Assembly (NCBI GenBank): GCA_045660445.1
Contig: JAZRDR010000012.1
Coordinates: forward strand, 117,102 to 181,101
DNA length: 64,000 nt
DNA from: Faeciplasma sp045660445
GTDB taxonomy: Bacteria; Bacillota; Clostridia; Oscillospirales; Ruminococcaceae
Direction: 5' to 3'
Below are positions 42,138 to 50,630 of this stretch, in pieces; position 1 is the stretch's first letter; the number at the start of each line of letters is the position of its first letter. The position numbers and the translations under genes are program-made. The notes below the pieces were generated by a model that had not been told where the DNA came from, made no database searches, and saw only the letters and a program-made list of their open reading frames with translations.

Positions 42138-43891
42138 ACGTAAAAAAACTTGTCTTAACCAATCTCCCGTATGTGCTGTTCGTGTATCCCTTCGATAAAG
42201 TGGCCCAGGCCTTCCGTCTGGCACCGGGGACTGACCTCTCCGCAAAGATACTCTCCATCGGGGACGGATTTGCAAGCGCCTTTTCCTCCCTTGCGCCCAG
42301 CTTCCACCTTCTTGACCTCCTGATCGGCATTGCGGGTGCTGTCATTATCCGCTTGATCGTGCATTTCAAGGGCAAGAACGCAAAGAAATACCGTCACGGT
42401 GTGGAGTACGGCAGCGCCCGATGGGGCACGCCTGCGGATATCGCCCCGTTTGTGGACGAGGATTTTTTCAACAATATTCCCATCACGCAGACCGAGCGTA
42501 TCACAATGTCAAGCAGACCGAAACAGCCCAAATACGCGAGAAACAAAAACATTCTTGTGATCGGAGGCAGCGGCAGCGGTAAAACACGCTTCTTCTGCAA
42601 ACCTTCACTTCTCCAATGCCATTCCTCCTACGTCGTGACCGATCCGAAAGGCACGATCCTAAACGAGGTGGGACGCCTCCTGGAGCGAAAGAAATACCGT
42701 ATTAAAAGTCTGAACCTCATAAACTTCAAAAAATCTATGCGGTATAACCCTCTGGCGTATATCCGATCCGAAAAGGATATCCTGAAGCTGGTAAACGCCC
42801 TGATTGTGAATACCAAAGGCGAGGGCGACAAATCCGGCGAGGATTTCTGGGTAAAGGCAGAACGCCTCTATTACTCGGCCCTGATCGGATATATTTGGTA
42901 TGAGGCCACGGAGGACGAAAAAAACTTTATCACGCTGCTTGATCTTATCAATGCCAGTGAAGCCAGGGAGGACGACGAGGAATACCAAAGCCCCGTTGAC
43001 CTCCTTTTTGCTGACCTGGAGGAAAAAGACCCGGACCATTTCGCCGTCAAGCAGTATAAGAAATTCAAGATGGCCGCGGGCAAAACATTAAAATCCATCC
43101 TCATTAGCTGCGGCGCCCGTCTCGCTCCCTTCGATATCAAGGAGCTGCGGGAGCTTATGGCCTATGACGAATTGGAGCTTGATACTCTGGGCGACAGCAA
43201 GGCGGCGCTGTTCGTTATCATCAGTGATACGGACAGCACCTTTAACTTTGTTGCCGCCCTTATGTATAGTCAGCTTTTCAACCTTCTTTGCGACAAGGCG
43301 GATAATTTCTACGGCGGGCGCTTACCCGTCCACGTCCGTCTGATTCTGGACGAATTTGCGAATATCGGACAGATACCCGCATTTGACAAGCTGATCGCCA
43401 CCATCCGGAGCCGTGAAATATCGGCGTCCATCATTCTGCAATCGCAGAGTCAGCTAAAAGCCATTTACAAGGACAGCGCGGATACCATTGTGGGCAACTG
43501 CGACAGTACCTTGTTTTTGGGAGGCAAGGAGAAAACGACCCTGAAAGAGATATCGGAGCTGCTGGGCAAAGAGACCATCGACAGCTACAACCGATCCGAA
43601 AACAGAGGCACGCAAATCTCCCACGGTCTCAGTTATCAGAAATTAGGAAAGGAGTTGATGACCCAGGACGAACTTGCTGTTATGGACGGAGGTAAGTGTA
43701 TTTTTATGCTGCGAGGCGTGCGTCCCTTCTTCTCGGACAAATACGACCTCACAAGGCACCCGAACTTCAAATACACAGCCGACGCCGACCCTAAAAATGT
43801 CTTTGACATGGAACGGTACATGAAGAAACAGCGCGCCGTGGTAAAGCATGCGGACCGTTTCGATGTGTACGAGATCGACGTAACCACATAA
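42134..43891 (+). CDS. virD4: VirD4/TraG-type conjugal coupling protein
   Basis: The 585-residue ATPase has two N-terminal membrane segments, Walker A IGGSGSGKTRFF near residue 140, the conserved VTDPKGTI motif, and Walker B LILDEFANIGQIP near 400. It matches the CD1115 family of Clostridia elements. It links the DNA-relaxase complex to the transfer channel and drives DNA export. The gene is GC-rich compared with the host genes to the left. Confidence 0.93.
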   Translation: MNVKKLVLTNLPYVLFVYPFDKVAQAFRLAPGTDLSAKILSIGDGFASAFSSLAPSFHLLDLLIGIAGAVIIRLIVHFKGKNAKKYRHGVEYGSARWGTPADIAPFVDEDFFNNIPITQTERITMSSRPKQPKYARNKNILVIGGSGSGKTRFFCKPSLLQCHSSYVVTDPKGTILNEVGRLLERKKYRIKSLNLINFKKSMRYNPLAYIRSEKDILKLVNALIVNTKGEGDKSGEDFWVKAERLYYSALIGYIWYEATEDEKNFITLLDLINASEAREDDEEYQSPVDLLFADLEEKDPDHFAVKQYKKFKMAAGKTLKSILISCGARLAPFDIKELRELMAYDELELDTLGDSKAALFVIISDTDSTFNFVAALMYSQLFNLLCDKADNFYGGRLPVHVRLILDEFANIGQIPAFDKLIATIRSREISASIILQSQSQLKAIYKDSADTIVGNCDSTLFLGGKEKTTLKEISELLGKETIDSYNRSENRGTQISHGLSYQKLGKELMTQDELAVMDGGKCIFMLRGVRPFFSDKYDLTRHPNFKYTADADPKNVFDMERYMKKQRAVVKHADRFDVYEIDVTT

Positions 43892-43930
43892 AAACCAAAA
43901 TCAAAAACATTTTTTAGGAGGATTTACTTT

Positions 43931-44146
43931 ATGGAATTTTTCAATAGTGCAGTTGATGTATTGCAGACTCTCGTTATCGCGCTCGGCGCCGGCCTCGGTA
44001 TCTGGGGCGTTATCAACCTTCTGGAAGGCTACGGCAATGACAACCCCGGTGCCAAGTCCCAGGGCATGAAGCAGCTTATGGCGGGCGGCGGTGTTGCCCT
44101 CATCGGTATCACCCTCGTACCTCTGCTCTCCGGTTTGTTCGGTTAA
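43931..44146 (+). CDS. Maff2-family small membrane protein (pilin/VirB2-like)
   Basis: The 71-residue protein has two hydrophobic helices separated by a short loop with NPGAKSQGMKQLMAGGG. This pattern is typical of the Maff2 family in Tn1549-like modules, whose position and size match VirB2-type subunits. It follows AGGAGG and lies 22 bases before the VirB6-like gene. Confidence 0.82.
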   Translation: MEFFNSAVDVLQTLVIALGAGLGIWGVINLLEGYGNDNPGAKSQGMKQLMAGGGVALIGITLVPLLSGLFG

Positions 44147-44167
44147 TCGTGAAGGCAGAACTCGCTT

Positions 44168-45037
44168 ATGGGCGGCATACTCGACAAACTGGGTGAGTGG
44201 CTCAGGGGGCTGCTCATTGAGGGTATCACAGGAAACCTGTCGGGCATGTTCGACACAGTGAACGATAAAGTAAGCGAGATCGCCCAAGAAGTGGGACAGA
44301 CGCCGCTGAATTGGAACAGCGGCGTCTATTCCATGATCCGCAATCTTTCAGAATCGGTCATTGTCCCGATAGCCGGGGTTATCCTGACTTTCGTTATGTG
44401 TTATGAGCTGATCCAGCTTGTAACAGAAAAGAATAATATGCACGACGTAGATACCTGGATGTTCTTCAAGTGGATATTCAAGACCTTCTGTGCCGTGCTG
44501 ATCGTAACCAACACCTGGAATATCGTCATGGGTATCTTCGACATGGGCCAAAGCGTGGTAAACCAGGCGTCCGGCGTTATCATCGGAAACACTGCCCTTG
44601 ACGTGAACACCGTAATATCTAATATGGAGGCACAGCTTGAAGCCCTCGGCACAGGAGAACTTTTCGGCCTATGGTTCCAGTCCCTTTTCGTGGGGCTGAC
44701 GATGAACGCGCTCTCCATCTGTATTATGCTCGTCATTTACGGACGCATGATCGAGGTGTATTTGACGACCTCCATCGGACCGATCCCCCTTGCCACTATG
44801 ACGAACCGTGATTGGAGCTCCACCGGGCAGAATTACTTAAAATCTCTGTTTGCGCTGGCGTTTCAGGCGTTTCTCATTATGGTGTGTGTGGCGATCTATT
44901 CCGTTCTCATTCAGACCATCGGCACTACCGGGAATATCTCCGGCGCCATCTGGAGCTGCATGGGATATACGGTGCTTCTGTGTTTTGCACTCTTTAAGAC
45001 CGGCAGCCTCGCAAAGAGCCTGTTCGGAGCCCATTAA
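44168..45037 (+). CDS. VirB6/TrbL-like conjugation membrane protein
   Basis: The 289-residue protein has a cytoplasmic-looking N-terminus (LGEWLRGLLIEGITGNLSGM) and about five or six membrane segments. It fits the CD0411/TrbL-like family that forms the inner-membrane part of the mating channel. Its order between the pilin-like and PrgI genes is the standard one in Tn1549-type modules. Confidence 0.82.
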   Translation: MGGILDKLGEWLRGLLIEGITGNLSGMFDTVNDKVSEIAQEVGQTPLNWNSGVYSMIRNLSESVIVPIAGVILTFVMCYELIQLVTEKNNMHDVDTWMFFKWIFKTFCAVLIVTNTWNIVMGIFDMGQSVVNQASGVIIGNTALDVNTVISNMEAQLEALGTGELFGLWFQSLFVGLTMNALSICIMLVIYGRMIEVYLTTSIGPIPLATMTNRDWSSTGQNYLKSLFALAFQAFLIMVCVAIYSVLIQTIGTTGNISGAIWSCMGYTVLLCFALFKTGSLAKSLFGAH

Positions 45038-45052
45038 GAAGGAGGCCTGATA

Positions 45053-45487
45053 ATGGCGTATGTAACCATTCCCAAAGACTTAACCAAAGTCAAAAGCAAA
45101 GTCATGTTTGGTCTCACCAAACGGCAGCTAATATGTTTCGGCGCGGCGGCACTCATTGGAGTACCGCTTTTCTTTTTGCTCAAAGCGGTTATCAATACCA
45201 CCGCTGCCACCCTCTGCATGATCTTAGTCATGCTCCCGTTCTTTCTTCTCGCTATGTATGAGCGCCACGGTCAACCCCTGGAGGTGATCGGCGGTCATAT
45301 CATCCGTTCAATGTTTACGAGAACGAAGGAGCGACCCTATCAGACAAACAATTTCTATGCCGCCCTGAAACGGCAAATACAGACAGAAAAGGAGGTGATG
45401 GCTGTTGTCCGCAAAGCAAAGAAAAGAGCCGCAGGCAGCACAGGCGGCAAGACCGAAGGTAAAGCTGACAAACGCGGAAAAGCGTGA
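45053..45487 (+). CDS. PrgI-family conjugation membrane protein (VirB3-like)
   Basis: The 144-residue protein begins with the PrgI signature IPKDLTKVKSKVMFGLTKRQ and has two membrane helices (residues ~28-75). A basic cytoplasmic tail follows. PrgI proteins sit with the VirB4 ATPase, as here. Its last 83 bases overlap the virB4 start. Confidence 0.88.
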   Translation: MAYVTIPKDLTKVKSKVMFGLTKRQLICFGAAALIGVPLFFLLKAVINTTAATLCMILVMLPFFLLAMYERHGQPLEVIGGHIIRSMFTRTKERPYQTNNFYAALKRQIQTEKEVMAVVRKAKKRAAGSTGGKTEGKADKRGKA

Positions 45488-47846
45488 GATCAAGCGCATT
45501 ATCGAAAATGCGAAGGGCGACGGCAAGGCAAGAACGGCGCAGGATACCTTACCGTTCCGTCAAATGTATCCCGACGGTCTGTGCCGTCTGGATGAAAAGA
45601 CCTGGTCCCGCTGTATTGAGTTTGAGGACGTGAATTATCAGCTTGCCAAGCCCGACGATCAGACGGCAATTTTTGAAGCCCTCTGCGATATGTATAACGC
45701 CCACGACGCTTCTATCGGTATGGAGCTCTCCCTTGTGAGCCACCGCATGAACCGTGAGGATTTCGTAAAGCGTATCGAGATCGCGGCGCAAAACGACGAC
45801 TTCGACCATATCCGTGAGTGCTATACGCAAATGCTCCGAGGTCAGCTTGAACACGGAAACAACGGCCGTATCAAAACAAAATACCTTGTTCTCACCATCG
45901 AGGCAAAGGATATCAAGGCGGCAAGGGCGAGATTTTCCCGTATCGTTGCCGACGCGCTCAACCATTTCAAGGTGATGGGCGCCCTGGCAAAAGAGCTGAC
46001 CGGCCGTGAATGGCTGGAGGTGCTGCACAGTATCCTCCACCCGGACGGAGAACGTTTTTCCTTTGAATGGAGCTGGCTTGCACCGTCGGGCCTCTCGGTC
46101 AAGGATTTTATCGCCCCGTCCTCCTTCCGTTTCGGAGAGTCGAGGAAATTTACGATGGCGGACAAATTCTGTGCCGCGTCCTTCTTGCAGATCAGCGCGC
46201 CCGAGATGGACGACCGACTGCTCACCGAGCTTTTGGATACCGACAGTAATATTCTCGTCAGCCTCCATATCCGCAGTATGGACCAGAACGAGGCGATCAA
46301 GACCGTCAAGCGCAAGATCACCGATCTTGACAGTATGAAGATCGACGCACAGAAAAAGGCGGTCCGTGAAGGGTTCGACATGGATATCATCCCGACAGAC
46401 CTTGCCACATACGCAGGCGAGGCAAAGAATATCCTCCGTGATCTGCAAAGCAGAAACGAGAGAATGTTTCTCCTGACCTTCCTTGTGGTAAACTTCGCAG
46501 ACAGCAAGCAAAAGCTGGATAACGACCTTCTCCGCGCGGCGAGCGTAGCACAGAAATATAACTGTCAGCTTGTGCGGCTGGATTTCCGGCAGGAGGACGG
46601 TTTCGTATCGGCCCTGCCTCTCGGTGTTAACCGTATCAAGATACAGCGCGGTCTTACCACTTCCTCCGTTGCCGTGTTCGTTCCCTTTACCACACAGGAG
46701 ATATTCCACGGCGGCGAGGCGCTGTATTACGGCCTTAATGCCACCTCCGGCAATATGATCCTTGCCGACCGCAAAAGATTGAAAACGCCTAACGGTATGA
46801 TCCTCGGCACACCCGGCAGCGGCAAAAGTTTCTCGGCAAAGCGGTCAATTCTCGGAACTTTCCTGAGCACGAAGGACGATATCCTCATTTGCGATCCCGA
46901 GGCGGAATACTTCCCGCTGGTGGATAGGCTGAAAGGTCAGGTCATCAAGATTTCCCCGACCAGTACGCAGTACGTCAATCCAATGGATATCAACCTCAAT
47001 TACAGCGAGGACGACAACCCTCTTGCCCTTAAATCCGATTTCATTCTGTCCTTCTGCGAGCTTGCGGCAGGCGGAAGGAACGGGCTGGAGCCGGTGGAAA
47101 AGACCCTCATTGATAGAGCTGTTCGTACCGTGTACCGTCCGTATATGGCAGACCCCCGACCGGAAACAATGCCGATCTTAGAGGACCTATACGACGAGAT
47201 CAAGCGGCAGCCGGAGCCCGAGGCACAGAGAGTCGCGGCGGCGCTGGAGCTCTACGTCCACGGTTCGCTCAACGTATTCAATCACAGGACGAACGTGGAT
47301 ATCAACAACCGCCTTGTATGCTTCGATATCAAGGAGCTGGGCAAGCAACTCAAAAGCCTGGGTATGCTCGTCATTCAGGACCAGGTATGGAACAGAGTAT
47401 CACAAAACCGAGACCTGGGTAAATCCACCTGGTATTTTGTTGACGAGTTCCATCTTCTGCTGCGCGGCGAGGTGGGAGCCTGGAGCGTGGAGATTTGGAA
47501 ACGCTTCCGTAAATGGGGCGGTATCCCCACGGGTATCACGCAGAATATCAAGGACCTTCTTTCCTCCCCGGAGATCGAGAATATCTTTGAAAACAGCGAT
47601 TTTGTGTACCTTCTCAACCAGGCAAGCGGCGACCGCAGGATACTTTGTGAACGACTGAATATCTCTAATCAGCAGGCAGCGCATATCTCAAACGCGGGAC
47701 CCGGACAGGGGCTTATCTTCTTCGGCAACGTGATCCTGCCATTCGTGGATAACTTCCCGAAGGATAACGAGCTCTACGAAATTATGACTACAAAGCTGTC
47801 CGACATTGCAGACGGCGGAGGAAAAGACGGTGGCAAGCAAAGTTAA
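45405..47846 (+). CDS. virB4: VirB4-type conjugal transfer ATPase
   Basis: The 813-residue ATPase has Walker A LGTPGSGKSFSAKR near residue 465 and Walker B WYFVDEFHLLL near 680, with the conserved DPEAEYFPLV motif between them. It powers assembly and transfer by the mating channel. The start is a TTG eight bases after GGAGGT and lies 83 bases inside the PrgI gene, a long overlap that suggests coupled translation. The family match is strong along the whole length. Confidence 0.93.
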   Translation: MSAKQRKEPQAAQAARPKVKLTNAEKREIKRIIENAKGDGKARTAQDTLPFRQMYPDGLCRLDEKTWSRCIEFEDVNYQLAKPDDQTAIFEALCDMYNAHDASIGMELSLVSHRMNREDFVKRIEIAAQNDDFDHIRECYTQMLRGQLEHGNNGRIKTKYLVLTIEAKDIKAARARFSRIVADALNHFKVMGALAKELTGREWLEVLHSILHPDGERFSFEWSWLAPSGLSVKDFIAPSSFRFGESRKFTMADKFCAASFLQISAPEMDDRLLTELLDTDSNILVSLHIRSMDQNEAIKTVKRKITDLDSMKIDAQKKAVREGFDMDIIPTDLATYAGEAKNILRDLQSRNERMFLLTFLVVNFADSKQKLDNDLLRAASVAQKYNCQLVRLDFRQEDGFVSALPLGVNRIKIQRGLTTSSVAVFVPFTTQEIFHGGEALYYGLNATSGNMILADRKRLKTPNGMILGTPGSGKSFSAKRSILGTFLSTKDDILICDPEAEYFPLVDRLKGQVIKISPTSTQYVNPMDINLNYSEDDNPLALKSDFILSFCELAAGGRNGLEPVEKTLIDRAVRTVYRPYMADPRPETMPILEDLYDEIKRQPEPEAQRVAAALELYVHGSLNVFNHRTNVDINNRLVCFDIKELGKQLKSLGMLVIQDQVWNRVSQNRDLGKSTWYFVDEFHLLLRGEVGAWSVEIWKRFRKWGGIPTGITQNIKDLLSSPEIENIFENSDFVYLLNQASGDRRILCERLNISNQQAAHISNAGPGQGLIFFGNVILPFVDNFPKDNELYEIMTTKLSDIADGGGKDGGKQS

Positions 47847-47922
47847 ACTGACCTGTTACACCGTTGCTACCGGGGCTTGTGTGGATATCTGTCTCTATGG
47901 AAAGGATGGTGATTGCCTATGA
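47830..47922 (+). CDS. Small cysteine-containing ORF bridging virB4 and the CD1108-like gene
   Basis: A 30-codon frame starts with GTG eight bases behind GGAGG inside the end of virB4 and ends with a TGA that overlaps the next ATG as ATGA. The peptide contains KLTCYTVATGACVDICLYG and one more cysteine near its end, four in total. It has good translation signals on both sides but no recognised family. It may be a real small protein or a device that couples translation of the next gene. Confidence 0.45.
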   Translation: MASKVKLTCYTVATGACVDICLYGKDGDCL

Positions 47923-49511
47923 AAGAATTGAAAGCGCCGGATAAGGTTACGCAGAAAATGACCCACGACGGCGCGGTAACGGAAAACCTTGCCACGGGCG
48001 AGGTAACAAATATAAGCTCCCGTGATCCTGAGGTGGACTTGTTCGCTTCATCTGAGGAACCGGCAAGCGCGGCGGTCGATCTGGCGGCGCGTGCGGCAGA
48101 ACACCATACCCATCTTTCCGCAAAGAAACAGGCGAAGGCCGACGACAAGGCGGTCAAGGAAGGTTCAGCGGCAAGGCGCCGCCCTTCCTCCCGTTTACAG
48201 TTCACCGATGAAGAACGCGCCGATCCCGCTATGAAAAAGTATATCGACCGTTCCGACAAGGCGGCGGATAAGCTGGATAAGGCAAAAGCGGCCATCCCCA
48301 CAAAGAAGGTCATACGCAAAGAGCGAACTTTCGATGAAACGACCGGCAAAGGAAAAACACGACTTCGCTTTGAAGAAGTGGAGAAAAAGCCAAACGGCAA
48401 GCTGCACCATAGCCCTTTATCCCGACCTATGCAGGAGTTAAGGGCAACGGCACACAGCAAGATACGGCAGGTCGAACAGGATAACGTGGGTGTGGAGGCA
48501 GGACACAAGGGCGAACTCCTGGCAGAAGGTGCCGTGAGCTACACCGGCAGCAAGGCCAGGGCGGCGATCCGACACCACAAAACCAAACCCTGGCGAGACG
48601 CGGCAAAGGCGGAACAGGCGTCTATCAAGGCAAACGCGGAGTATTTTTACCAAAAGGCGCTCCACGATGATCCGGCGCTGGCGACATCTAACTCCGTATC
48701 CCATTTTATGCAGAAACAGCGTATTAAGCGCAATTATGCAAAAGAGGTATGCAAGACCGGACAGAACATGAAGAAGGCAGCCCAAACCGCAAAGAGCGCG
48801 GCGATCCGCGCGAAGGAGGCGGCAAAGCGGGCGGCGGTATTTGTGAAAAGTAATTGGAAGGTCATTCTCATAGTCGTGGCGATAGCGGCGGTGATGTTCC
48901 TGCTGATTGGCGGTATATCATCCTGCGCGATGATGCTAAGTTCGGGCTCAGGAACAATTATGGGGTCGTCTTATCTGGCTGAAGATGAAGATATCTATGC
49001 TGCTGAAAACACTTATTTAGCGATGGAGGCAGAGGTACAATATATTCTGGACTATCTGTATCTATATTATATTGGCTATAATGAGTACAACGTCTGTGCA
49101 GATCAAATAGGTCATGACCCTTACGTCTTAATTTCTATTCTGTCAGCTCTGCATGAAGGTGAGTTTACAATTGAAGATGTGAACGGTGACTTAAACAAGC
49201 TTTTTGAGATGCAGTACGAGTTGACTACCGAAGTTGTAATTGAGACAAGGTTCAGACTTGAAACTCAGATAGGGAGCTTTACATATTTTGATTATGTAAC
49301 ATCGACTTTTGTAACAGAATACTACACTTATGACATTGAAGTGCCGTATGACCATTACATTTTGAATGTAACTCTAAAGAATATCGGACTTGAAAATACA
49401 TTATCGCAAATACTTAGTGAAGAACAACTAAATCTTTTTGCAACATATATGGCGACCTTAGGAAACCGAGAAGATCTGTTTCCAGATTTGCAGTACAATC
49501 AAAATTTATAA
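47919..49511 (+). CDS. CD1108-family conjugation protein lacking the NlpC/P60 domain
   Basis: The 530-residue protein has a long charged cytoplasmic region, a membrane helix (KVILIVVAIAAVMFLLIGGIS, ~residues 312-332 by eye) and an exported region with ENTYLAMEAEVQYIL, IGHDPYVLISILSALH and ATYMATLGNREDLFPDL. Relatives continue with a C-terminal NlpC/P60 peptidoglycan hydrolase domain, but this one stops ten residues after the GNREDLF motif. The ATG at 47919 is preferred over a TTG two codons upstream. The 3' third is clearly more AT-rich than the 5' part, with the change at about 48950. Confidence 0.8.
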   Translation: MKELKAPDKVTQKMTHDGAVTENLATGEVTNISSRDPEVDLFASSEEPASAAVDLAARAAEHHTHLSAKKQAKADDKAVKEGSAARRRPSSRLQFTDEERADPAMKKYIDRSDKAADKLDKAKAAIPTKKVIRKERTFDETTGKGKTRLRFEEVEKKPNGKLHHSPLSRPMQELRATAHSKIRQVEQDNVGVEAGHKGELLAEGAVSYTGSKARAAIRHHKTKPWRDAAKAEQASIKANAEYFYQKALHDDPALATSNSVSHFMQKQRIKRNYAKEVCKTGQNMKKAAQTAKSAAIRAKEAAKRAAVFVKSNWKVILIVVAIAAVMFLLIGGISSCAMMLSSGSGTIMGSSYLAEDEDIYAAENTYLAMEAEVQYILDYLYLYYIGYNEYNVCADQIGHDPYVLISILSALHEGEFTIEDVNGDLNKLFEMQYELTTEVVIETRFRLETQIGSFTYFDYVTSTFVTEYYTYDIEVPYDHYILNVTLKNIGLENTLSQILSEEQLNLFATYMATLGNREDLFPDLQYNQNL

Positions 49512-49531
49512 AATTGGAGGTAATTTAATCT

Positions 49532-49801
49532 ATGGCAACAGTAGATAAAATACGCAATGATATTGCAAAAACAAAAGAAAAAATCTCGGAATTGCAGAAA
49601 AAACTTCGAACGCTCGAACTTAATCTTACTGAAGAAGAAAACCTTGAAATCGTTCGTATGGTTAAGGCCGTAAGAATGGATAATAAGGAACTGACCGCCT
49701 TCTTAAAAGCATATGCAAGCGGTCAGATTTCTCTGCCTAAAAGTGAAGAAGGGGAGGGAACAGAAGACGAGAGTATGGAGGACTTTGACGATGAGGCATA
49801 G
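49532..49801 (+). CDS. DUF4315 family protein
   Basis: The 89-residue protein is a coiled coil (KIRNDIAKTKEKISELQKKL) with an acidic tail. This is the DUF4315 small protein that stands between the CD1108 and DUF4366 genes in Tn1549-type modules. Its function is unknown. The ribosome site is TTGGAGGTAA. Confidence 0.82.
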   Translation: MATVDKIRNDIAKTKEKISELQKKLRTLELNLTEEENLEIVRMVKAVRMDNKELTAFLKAYASGQISLPKSEEGEGTEDESMEDFDDEA

Positions 49802-50630
49802 AAATATTTATAAAATATTAATTTCTCTTCTGGCAGTGGTACTTTGTATCACTGCTTTTTCTATTACTGCATTAGCAAGCGGTTATGAGCGTATCGAAGA
49901 TCCCGATGTCGTACTGGCTGTTGATGATATAGAAGAAGACAAACCTATGCCTCCGGAACGTATAGATATTGAACTTGAAGAGATTGATATTGATTCAATT
50001 ATGGATGGGGTACTTTCTATCTTTGACGGTTTCAGCGAAGCACCGAAAGATGAAGAAATCAAAGTACCACAGCCACTAACTCCCGAGGGCAACATGACTC
50101 TCGTTGACGATATCGAAGGAGAAAGTGCCGAAGATAAGCAGTTTATTACCGTCGTAACTAAAAACGGAAACTACTTTTACATAATCATAGATCGAGCTAA
50201 GGAAGGGGAGAACGCAGTTCATTTTTTGAATCAAATAGATGAAACCGATTTATTATCTCTTATTGGAGAAGAAGGTACTGAGAAGGAACAGGTAATATGT
50301 ACCTGTACGGATAAATGTTCAGTAGGGAATATCAATACAAGCTGTTCAGTTTGTTTGGTTCAGATAGGTAAGTGCATAGGTAAAGAACCGGAGCATGTGG
50401 AAATCATTGAACCTACTGAACCTGAACCTCTACCCCAGGAGCCGGACGATAAGAAAAGTATCAATACAGCTATGGTTGCATTTGTTATAACACTATTGAT
50501 AGGCGCAGGATTGATTCTATTCCTTGTTTTCAAGCCAAAGAAAAAGACTTCAAGAATTCCTAACAGCTTTGACGATTTTGATTTAGAAGATGAGGAATAT
50601 TTAAGTGATGAAACGGAGGATATCGAATGA
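49791..50630 (+). CDS. DUF4366 family anchored surface protein
   Basis: The 279-residue protein starts with a signal peptide (ISLLAVVLCITAFSITALA), then an acidic linker and the DUF4366 core (FITVVTKNGNYFYIIIDRAK, DETDLLSLI). A cysteine-rich segment with six Cys (CTCTDKCSVGNINTSCSVC) follows, then a C-terminal membrane helix and an acidic tail. It is exported and anchored. The ATG at 49791 lies within the end of the DUF4315 gene, and the stop overlaps topB by four bases. The coding sequence is AT-rich, unlike topB after it. Confidence 0.8.
   Translation: MRHRNIYKILISLLAVVLCITAFSITALASGYERIEDPDVVLAVDDIEEDKPMPPERIDIELEEIDIDSIMDGVLSIFDGFSEAPKDEEIKVPQPLTPEGNMTLVDDIEGESAEDKQFITVVTKNGNYFYIIIDRAKEGENAVHFLNQIDETDLLSLIGEEGTEKEQVICTCTDKCSVGNINTSCSVCLVQIGKCIGKEPEHVEIIEPTEPEPLPQEPDDKKSINTAMVAFVITLLIGAGLILFLVFKPKKKTSRIPNSFDDFDLEDEEYLSDETEDIE

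Noticed and set aside
45549..46709. 386-codon minus-strand frame opposite virB4
   Set aside because: It is antisense to the conserved VirB4 ATPase and has no recognisable domain.
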